A stretch of 64,000 nucleotides of DNA from CAMEON01 sp045128275 (GTDB lineage Bacteria > Bacillota > Clostridia > Oscillospirales > CAG-272), in contig JBGVRH010000051.1 of NCBI GenBank assembly GCA_045128275.1, positions 1-64,000 of the forward strand, read 5' to 3'. This document shows positions 58,726 through 64,000 of this stretch, piece after piece (the first letter of the stretch is position 1; every line of letters begins with the position of its first letter). The notes under the pieces were generated by a model. That model saw only the letters and a list, made by a program, of their open reading frames with translations, was not told the DNA's origin and did no database searches. A program made the translations under genes and the position numbers.

Positions 58726-59551
58726 GCTTGTGCTTGATCCCATCCCAGATCTCGTCCAGCTCGGCCATGGTCAAGGTCTCCATGTCCTTCCCCGCCTCCA
58801 TGACGGCGTTCTCCACCTTCTCAAAGCGGTCGATGAACTTGTTGGTGGCGTGGAACAGAGCCTCCTCGGACTTGACCCCCAGCTTGCGGGCCAAGGACGT
58901 GACGGTGAGGAGCAGATCTCCCAGCTCCTCCTCCACGGCGGCCTGATCTCCCGACGCGGCGGCGGCCTTCACCTCGGCGATCTCCTCGTCCAGCTTCTTA
59001 TACACCTCGTCGGCGTTGGCAAAGTCAAAGCAGGCAGCCTTCTTACCCACCTTCTGGGCACGCATGAGGGCGGGGTACATGGGCGGGATGGCGCGGAGCT
59101 TGTCGGTGACGGTGACTCTCTGCTTCTCCTCTCCCTTGATGGCCTCCCAGTTCTTCAGCACCTCGGCGGAGTTCTCCACCTCGACGGTGCCGAACACGTG
59201 GGGATGGCGGTGGATGAGCTTGGCGCAGATGTCATTGGAGACCTCGGCCATGCCGAAGACGTCATTTTCCTGCTCGATGCGGGCGTGGAAGACCACCTGC
59301 AACAGCACGTCTCCCAGCTCCTCCCGAAGGAGGACGGGATCCTCGGTGTCGATGGCCTCGATGACCTCGTAGGTCTCCTCAATGAAGTCATTGCGGATGG
59401 ACTTATGGGTCTGCTCCATATCCCAGGGGCAACCACCCTCGCTTCGGAGAAGCTCCACGACGGTCACAAGGTCGTCGAAGGTGTAGGGGGCGTTCTTTTC
59501 CAGCAGGTAGCGGACGTTTGCGTCCCGCTGTTCTTTGGTCAGCTTATTCAT
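58718..59551 (-). CDS. mazG: Nucleoside triphosphate pyrophosphohydrolase
   Basis: A 277-residue protein with two MazG domains. Motifs GGCPWDMEQTHKSIR and EELGDVLLQVVFHARI (about 85-100) form the first metal site and EEELGDLLLTVTSLARKLG the second. MazG hydrolyses noncanonical and canonical NTPs and lowers (p)ppGpp levels in stressed cells. It overlaps the flippase gene upstream by 8 bp. Confidence 0.97.
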   Translation of the reverse strand: MNKLTKEQRDANVRYLLEKNAPYTFDDLVTVVELLRSEGGCPWDMEQTHKSIRNDFIEETYEVIEAIDTEDPVLLREELGDVLLQVVFHARIEQENDVFGMAEVSNDICAKLIHRHPHVFGTVEVENSAEVLKNWEAIKGEEKQRVTVTDKLRAIPPMYPALMRAQKVGKKAACFDFANADEVYKKLDEEIAEVKAAAASGDQAAVEEELGDLLLTVTSLARKLGVKSEEALFHATNKFIDRFEKVENAVMEAGKDMETLTMAELDEIWDGIKHKHD

Positions 59552-61148
59552 GATGTAGTTCCTTCTTTTTATCTATAGGTAATTGTTTTCCGAGTAAAAG
59601 TGCGATCAGCAGCCCCGCTCCGTAGAGGCAGGCCACCGAGGCAACGGTACAGACCGTATGAAATGAGGTCACGGTCTGCCAGTCAAGCAGGGCGCGCAAA
59701 AGCTTGGTCAAGGTCACCGCTCCCACCGCCATGCCTGCGGGAAGTGCCACAACGGACAATCCCCCGCGGAAAGACGGGAGCATATCGGGGGCGTAGCGGG
59801 CGATGAAGCCCAGATTGCAGATCACGATGACGGTATCGCAGAGCAGAGAGCTGACGGGCGCGCCCGCCATGCCCCAGCTCTCCCGCCCCAACAGAATATA
59901 GGCGGTGATGATCTTTGCCCCCACTCCCAAGAGCATGGAGACAATGGGCTTGTGGGCCTTTCCCGCGGCCTGGAGCATAGCCCCCGTGACCGTGGTCAGA
60001 CAGGCGGCGGGGACAGATAATCCCAGACAGGAGAGCCACGGCGCGGCCTGGGCTACCGCCTCGGGCTGACCCCGAAACAGGAGGCTCAGGATATCCTCGG
60101 CAAAGACGGCGATCCCCAAGGCTGCGGGGAATGCCAACATCAGCGTCACCCCCAAGGCCGAGGAGGCTGTTTTTTTCAGCTCGGGGATGCCCTCCCTTCC
60201 CTTTTTCAGAGCCGCCGACAGGGCGGGAGTGGCGGAGAGAGCCACCGACGTAGTCAAGGAGGGCAGGATGTTGAACACGGGCACCGCCAGGGTGGAGTAG
60301 CACCCGTACAGGGAGGTCGCCTCGGCGGCGGTGTAGCCCACGGCCTGCAAACGGCGCAGGATGAGGGCGAGGTCGATGCACTTGGTGAGGCTGATGATCC
60401 CCGCGCTCACCGTGACGGGGATGGCGGTGGCCAGCAGGGGCTTCAGGATGGGACAAGACTCACCCCGCGGAGTGACGGCGGGCAGAGGCTCGCGGCGGTC
60501 GGTCAGGGTCTTGTGGCAGAGGAGGTACATCACCGACAGGGCGGTGCCAACGGTCAGCCCCAGAACGGCATAGGCGGCGGCCACGGGGAGGGTCTCTCCT
60601 CTTGACTGAGCCAGACCCGCGAAGGCCAGCCCCAGAAACAGCTTGCCCGCCGCCTCCATGACCTGGGAGATGGCGGTGGGGAGCATCTGCCCCTTGCCCT
60701 GGAAGTAGCCCCGAAAGGCCGAGGACAGGCAGATGAGGAAGACGGTAGGAGAGATGGCCCGCATACAGGCGGCGGACAGGGGACTGCCCAAAAGGAATGC
60801 GAAGGGGGCGGATAAGCCCCACAGCAGGAGAGTCCCGAGGCCCCCCACCCCCGCAAAGAGGGCGAGAGCCACCCGAAAGACCCGTCCCGCATCGTGTGAA
60901 TTGCCCTCGGCCTCAAAGGAGGCGATGAGCACCGACATGGCCACGGGAAGCCCCGCCGTGGAGATGACGCAGAACAGGGCGTAGAGCTCGTAGGCGGTGT
61001 TGAAATACCCCATGCCCTCGGTGCCGAGGTAGTTCAGAAGGGGGATGCGGTAGAAAAGTCCGATGACCTTGACGATTAGGGAGGACAGGGTCAGGATCCC
61101 CACCCCCGAGAGGAAGGAGGGGCGTTTGGTCTTTTGGTTTGGAAGCAT
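59544..61148 (-). CDS. SpoVB/MurJ-like polysaccharide flippase
   Basis: A 534-residue membrane protein with about 14 helices, of the MOP (MATE-like) superfamily. The N-terminal SGVGILTLSSLIVKVIGLFY and GTEGMGYFNTAYELYALF are like those of SpoVB/YtgP and related lipid-linked sugar flippases. It probably moves polysaccharide or peptidoglycan precursors across the membrane. SpoVB in Bacillus is needed for spore cortex synthesis, but which role applies here is unknown. Confidence 0.88.
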   Translation of the reverse strand: MLPNQKTKRPSFLSGVGILTLSSLIVKVIGLFYRIPLLNYLGTEGMGYFNTAYELYALFCVISTAGLPVAMSVLIASFEAEGNSHDAGRVFRVALALFAGVGGLGTLLLWGLSAPFAFLLGSPLSAACMRAISPTVFLICLSSAFRGYFQGKGQMLPTAISQVMEAAGKLFLGLAFAGLAQSRGETLPVAAAYAVLGLTVGTALSVMYLLCHKTLTDRREPLPAVTPRGESCPILKPLLATAIPVTVSAGIISLTKCIDLALILRRLQAVGYTAAEATSLYGCYSTLAVPVFNILPSLTTSVALSATPALSAALKKGREGIPELKKTASSALGVTLMLAFPAALGIAVFAEDILSLLFRGQPEAVAQAAPWLSCLGLSVPAACLTTVTGAMLQAAGKAHKPIVSMLLGVGAKIITAYILLGRESWGMAGAPVSSLLCDTVIVICNLGFIARYAPDMLPSFRGGLSVVALPAGMAVGAVTLTKLLRALLDWQTVTSFHTVCTVASVACLYGAGLLIALLLGKQLPIDKKKELHHE

Positions 61149-61199
61149 GGCATACCTCGCGGAAAGGATTCCCTACAAGGTATGCCCAAGGCTTTGCTT

Positions 61200-62168
61200 T
61201 TATATCAGAATGAACTCGTGGTACAGGGAATTCTCCGCCAGGCAGGCGGGGTCGATGCCCTCCACCCCCTCCACCGAGGCAAGGATGCGGGCTGACCACT
61301 CCACCTCCAGCCCGTCGCAGGGCTGCTCGGCGAAGATGCGGCGAAGATGGGGAGCCAGCATGTGGATATCGAAGGCCATGTTGGAATCGATACCGTAGTC
61401 GCAGGTGTGGGCGTAGGGGTAGATGGACTTGACCTCGTTGTCACGGACGCTGTGCCACAGGGTGAGGGTGAAGTCGGGGGAGGTGCCCCGCTTGGCCTCG
61501 TCACGCACCAGGCGGCGGAGGAGTCGGATGTCGTCGGGCGCGAAGACCCGCTCGGAGCCGTCGGGGGCGACCAGCACAGTCTCCTTCATGACGTTGATGA
61601 AGATGCTCCGCTCGGGGATACCCGCAAAGAGGGCCGCCACCTCGGGGTAGACCGCCTGGATGCCCTCGAAGAGGAAGATAGGCTCCTCGTCCTCGGCCAC
61701 GGTCAGCTCACGGTAGCCCTCGGTGTAGCCCGTGACGAAATCGAAGATGGGGATTTTCGCGCTTCCCTTCTCCATGAGGTCGCGGACACAGGCGGCCAGG
61801 GCGGGGAGGTCGATGGCGGCCACCGAATCGTAATCCAGCTTGCCGTCGGGACGGCTCTCGGCCATGGCCTCCAGCACGTCGCGGCCGTAGAAGAAATCGT
61901 CGATGGAAATGGGATGCACCACCCGCCCCGCGGCCTCCAGCACGGCGGTCAGCTTGTCGGCGGTGGTGGTCTTGCCCGCGCAGGTAGGCCCCGACAGGCG
62001 GATGACCTTCACGCCGTGGGCCACGCAATCGGCGCAGATCGCCTCGGCGGCGGCGTTCAGACGGGCATCGAATTCCCGCTCGTTCTCCCCCACCAGAGCC
62101 ACTCCCTCGGCGGGATCGGCAAAGGTCAAGGGCAGGCGGACGGGGGTGGGAGAAGAGAATCGTTTCAT
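61200..62168 (-). CDS. Uridine kinase-like nucleoside kinase
   Basis: A 322-residue P-loop kinase; start at 62168 follows AAAGGA by 9 nt. Walker A is SGPTCAGKTTTADKL near 60-74, followed by HPISIDDFFYGRD and YDSVAAIDLPAL, and EGIQAVYP, all like the phosphoribulokinase/uridine kinase family. The N-terminal 50 residues (VALVGENEREFDARL) suggest an extra domain, as in some nucleoside kinases of Clostridia. Substrate uncertain. A repeat element is directly upstream. Confidence 0.85.
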   Translation of the reverse strand: MKRFSSPTPVRLPLTFADPAEGVALVGENEREFDARLNAAAEAICADCVAHGVKVIRLSGPTCAGKTTTADKLTAVLEAAGRVVHPISIDDFFYGRDVLEAMAESRPDGKLDYDSVAAIDLPALAACVRDLMEKGSAKIPIFDFVTGYTEGYRELTVAEDEEPIFLFEGIQAVYPEVAALFAGIPERSIFINVMKETVLVAPDGSERVFAPDDIRLLRRLVRDEAKRGTSPDFTLTLWHSVRDNEVKSIYPYAHTCDYGIDSNMAFDIHMLAPHLRRIFAEQPCDGLEVEWSARILASVEGVEGIDPACLAENSLYHEFILI

Positions 62169-62186
62169 GCTGGGAGATCCTTTCTT

Positions 62187-62351
62187 TGAAATGCAAAATG
62201 CAAAATGCAAAATCAAGCGCGGAATACGGGCAAAACGGAAGTTGTTCGGGGAGAGAAAAGAAAGCGAACCTGCAAAACACTCCTGCAAAACAGGATACGC
62301 TTACCGACGCATCGGCTTTACACCCAATTTTGCATTTTGCATTTTGCATTC
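62187..62351. repeat. 165 bp inverted-repeat element with (ATGCAAA)n ends
   Basis: Left end AATGCAAAATGCAAAATGCA (from about 62189) and right end TGCATTTTGCATTTTGCATT (to about 62350) are inverted repeats, each of three 7 bp ATGCAAA-type units. The interior holds CTGCAAAACACTCCTGCAAAAC and no gene. This repeat type is common in uncultured Clostridia genomes. Confidence 0.8.
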
Positions 62352-62355
62352 TTCC

Positions 62356-63864
62356 TCAGTCCAGCATATTCCGCTCGCGGTAGAAGGCCTCGGCTCGGGC
62401 CAACCGCTCACGGTTGGTGACCTCTCCTACCTCGTCCAGGTACTCGAAGGGGTACTTGGGGTTGAACATACGGTCGATGAAGCGGGGAGAGCCATCCACG
62501 GGGGCGTAATCCACCAGCTTGGTGACAGCGCCCGCGCCTGCGGCGAAGATGGAGTGAACCTCCTCCATCATGTAGATGTTGTAGAGGCCCTCGTAGCCGG
62601 GCAGGGCAAAGCCAACGTTCTCGAAGTTGCCCACGGTATTCTTCTGACGGTACATATAGTAGGGAATATACCCCTCGTGAGCGCATTGGATCTGGGAGTA
62701 GTCCACGCACTTACCCGTGTCACCGCCCCGCATGGAGTAGACGTCAGCCCCCTCCTTGCGCAGCTCGGCGGATTTCTTCACGCAGAAGGTATGTACCGTA
62801 ACGTTCTCGGGGCGCAGGGCCATGATGCCGTCAAAGGAGGCCGAGAAGGTCTTGAAGCTGTCTCCGGGAAGCCCCGCGATGAGGTCGGTGTTGATGACGG
62901 GAATGCCCGAGGCACGGGCGATCTCGTAGGCCTTGTAGAACATCTCGGTATTGTGGGCGCGGCCGATGTTGCGGAGCACGTCGTCACAGAGGGTCTGGGG
63001 ATTGACGCTGATGCGGCCCACGCCGTACTCTCTGGCCACCGCCAGCTTCTCGGCGGTGATGGTATCGGGGCGGCCCGACTCCAGGGTATACTCCTCCAGG
63101 GCGCGGACGTTGGTCATGCGCTCCACAGCCCCCAGAAGGAAGGCCAGCTGATCCGGCTCCAGGATGGTGGGGGTTCCGCCGCCCACGTAGATGGTGCGAA
63201 CCCGCAGACCCAGGCGGTTGATGGTCTCAAAGGTCTCCTCCAGGTCGTGTACCAGACGCTTGAGGTACTCGGGGATGAGGGAGAGAAGCCGCTTGGAGGT
63301 ATAGGACACGAAGGAGCAGTAGGCGCATCTTGTGGGACAGAAGGGGATGGAGATGTAGACCGAGCAATCCTTTCTGCCGGGGGTACCGGTGAGCCGTGCC
63401 TCGTTGATGGCTACGTCGGTGGCCAGGGCGGCCTTCTTGGGGATGACGAAGTAATCCTTGGTCAGCTCCTTGCGGATGCGGGTCTTACTCAAGCCCTTCT
63501 GGAGTAGCTCGGTGGCCACCTTGGAGGGACGGACACCCGTCAGCATACCCCAGGAGGGGCGATAGCCCATGACCTCGGCGCAAACAGAGGTCACGGCATC
63601 TCCCAGGGCGATCTTCTCGCGGCGCTCCTTGGTATAGCCCTCGTCGTAGTCGTAGTGGCGGGTGACCTCGGCGGACTGACCGCGGTAGGAGAGCTTGGCG
63701 GTGACGTCAATGCCCGCCTCGGGGGATTTGGACAGATTCACCCACATCTCGGGGGTATCCTCGGTCACGGGATCCTCGTCCGAGAACTTGGAGCCGGGGA
63801 AGAAGATCATACAGAGAGTCTGTATGTAGTATTTGTTGACGGGTCCTTCTATATAGAGTCTCAT
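62356..63864 (-). CDS. hemZ: Coproporphyrinogen III dehydrogenase-like radical SAM protein (HemZ)
   Basis: A 502-residue radical SAM protein of the HemZ type. The cluster motif is FCPTRCAYCSFVSY (C-x3-C-x2-C, near 180), preceded by a large N-terminal domain with the start MRLYIEGPVNKYYI. The start at 63864 is preferred because GGAGA stands 5 nt upstream; an open frame continues 41 codons further without a family match. The length matches HemZ of Bacillus. It should act in oxygen-independent protoporphyrin formation, though clostridial HemZ relatives may have other roles; other heme genes are not seen. Confidence 0.9.
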   Translation of the reverse strand: MRLYIEGPVNKYYIQTLCMIFFPGSKFSDEDPVTEDTPEMWVNLSKSPEAGIDVTAKLSYRGQSAEVTRHYDYDEGYTKERREKIALGDAVTSVCAEVMGYRPSWGMLTGVRPSKVATELLQKGLSKTRIRKELTKDYFVIPKKAALATDVAINEARLTGTPGRKDCSVYISIPFCPTRCAYCSFVSYTSKRLLSLIPEYLKRLVHDLEETFETINRLGLRVRTIYVGGGTPTILEPDQLAFLLGAVERMTNVRALEEYTLESGRPDTITAEKLAVAREYGVGRISVNPQTLCDDVLRNIGRAHNTEMFYKAYEIARASGIPVINTDLIAGLPGDSFKTFSASFDGIMALRPENVTVHTFCVKKSAELRKEGADVYSMRGGDTGKCVDYSQIQCAHEGYIPYYMYRQKNTVGNFENVGFALPGYEGLYNIYMMEEVHSIFAAGAGAVTKLVDYAPVDGSPRFIDRMFNPKYPFEYLDEVGEVTNRERLARAEAFYRERNMLD

Positions 63865-64000
63865 GATTTTCTCCGAATATTCCTGAATTTTGGTCGCATT
63901 CGCGGAGGGCGTTCCCTCCGTGGCAGGGGACATGCGGGGATCAGGCGAAGGGGTATTGCGAAGAGGGGATTTGCGGTTTTGGTTCATGCTATTATCTTCT

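Noticed and set aside
63865..63987. N-terminal extension of HemZ by 41 residues
   Set aside because: The stretch is Ser/Pro/Thr-rich with a hairpin-forming sequence (GGAGGGcgttCCCTCC), has a weaker ribosome site than the ATG at 63864, and HemZ proteins normally begin MRLYIEG.
1..64000. tRNA and rRNA genes
   Set aside because: I looked in all intergenic gaps for tRNA-type GGTTCGAATCC arms and conserved rRNA segments and found none; a covariance search would be needed to be certain.

Overview
The window looks like a chromosomal segment of an uncultured, strictly anaerobic gut Bacillota of class Clostridia (probably Oscillospirales or a related order). Supporting signs are a G+C-rich sequence, -35/-10 promoters of the TTGACA/TATAAT type with 17 bp spacing, AGGAGG ribosome binding sites, an HPr with both His15 and Ser46, the rplU-prp-rpmA order with a Prp-cleavable L27, a T-box leader upstream of valS, NrdR, HemZ, and many lipobox proteins with Thr/Glu/Pro-rich linkers. 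I see no rRNA, tRNA, CRISPR array, intact insertion sequence or prophage.

Layout. 1-7200: uvrC, ptsH, two small membrane proteins, an O-antigen ligase/polymerase-like protein, trmD and rimM. 7200-14500: a secreted GH3 lipoprotein with two discoidin domains, then a MoxR/DUF58/helical-repeat membrane protein operon. 14650-18600: a PflA-like radical SAM enzyme overlapping a cysteine-motif membrane protein, a lipoprotein, a serpin lipoprotein and nrdR. 18600-22150: small DUF genes, two tandem XRE regulators and a strongly promoted duplicated-domain lipoprotein. 22169-29619: a TerB-N/TerB-C protein, a BrxD-like ATPase and an Lhr/BrxHI-like helicase, with three unrelated small genes and two repeat elements lying between ATPase and helicase. 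29784-38242: polysaccharide deacetylase, valS, the L21/Prp/L27 operon and an orphan sugar-binding lipoprotein. 38435-44316 (plus strand): GH20 hexosaminidase, PAP2 phosphatase, acetyltransferase and a sigma/anti-sigma pair. 44437-49622: comF, three XRE regulators, prfC and a compact type I toxin-antitoxin locus. 49796-63864: dnaE, folD, lgt, a YfmF/YfmH peptidase pair, mazG, a flippase, a nucleoside kinase and hemZ.

Most interesting points. (1) The TerB/BrxD/BrxHI-like module is interrupted by three small genes that look like accessory or immunity-type cargo. (2) At 48049-48466 a 32-residue hydrophobic peptide gene faces a convergent antisense RNA across a shared bidirectional terminator, and the antisense promoter itself lies inside a 13 bp palindrome. 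(3) Intergenic space is occupied by several repeat families: one starts exactly at the TAA stop codon of several genes, one consists of nine 11-nt hairpins with an 18 bp period arranged as a giant inverted repeat, and a related hairpin array lies inside the TerB coding frame. (4) The T-box of valS is separated from valS by a 255 bp inverted-repeat element and a small AT-rich membrane-protein gene.
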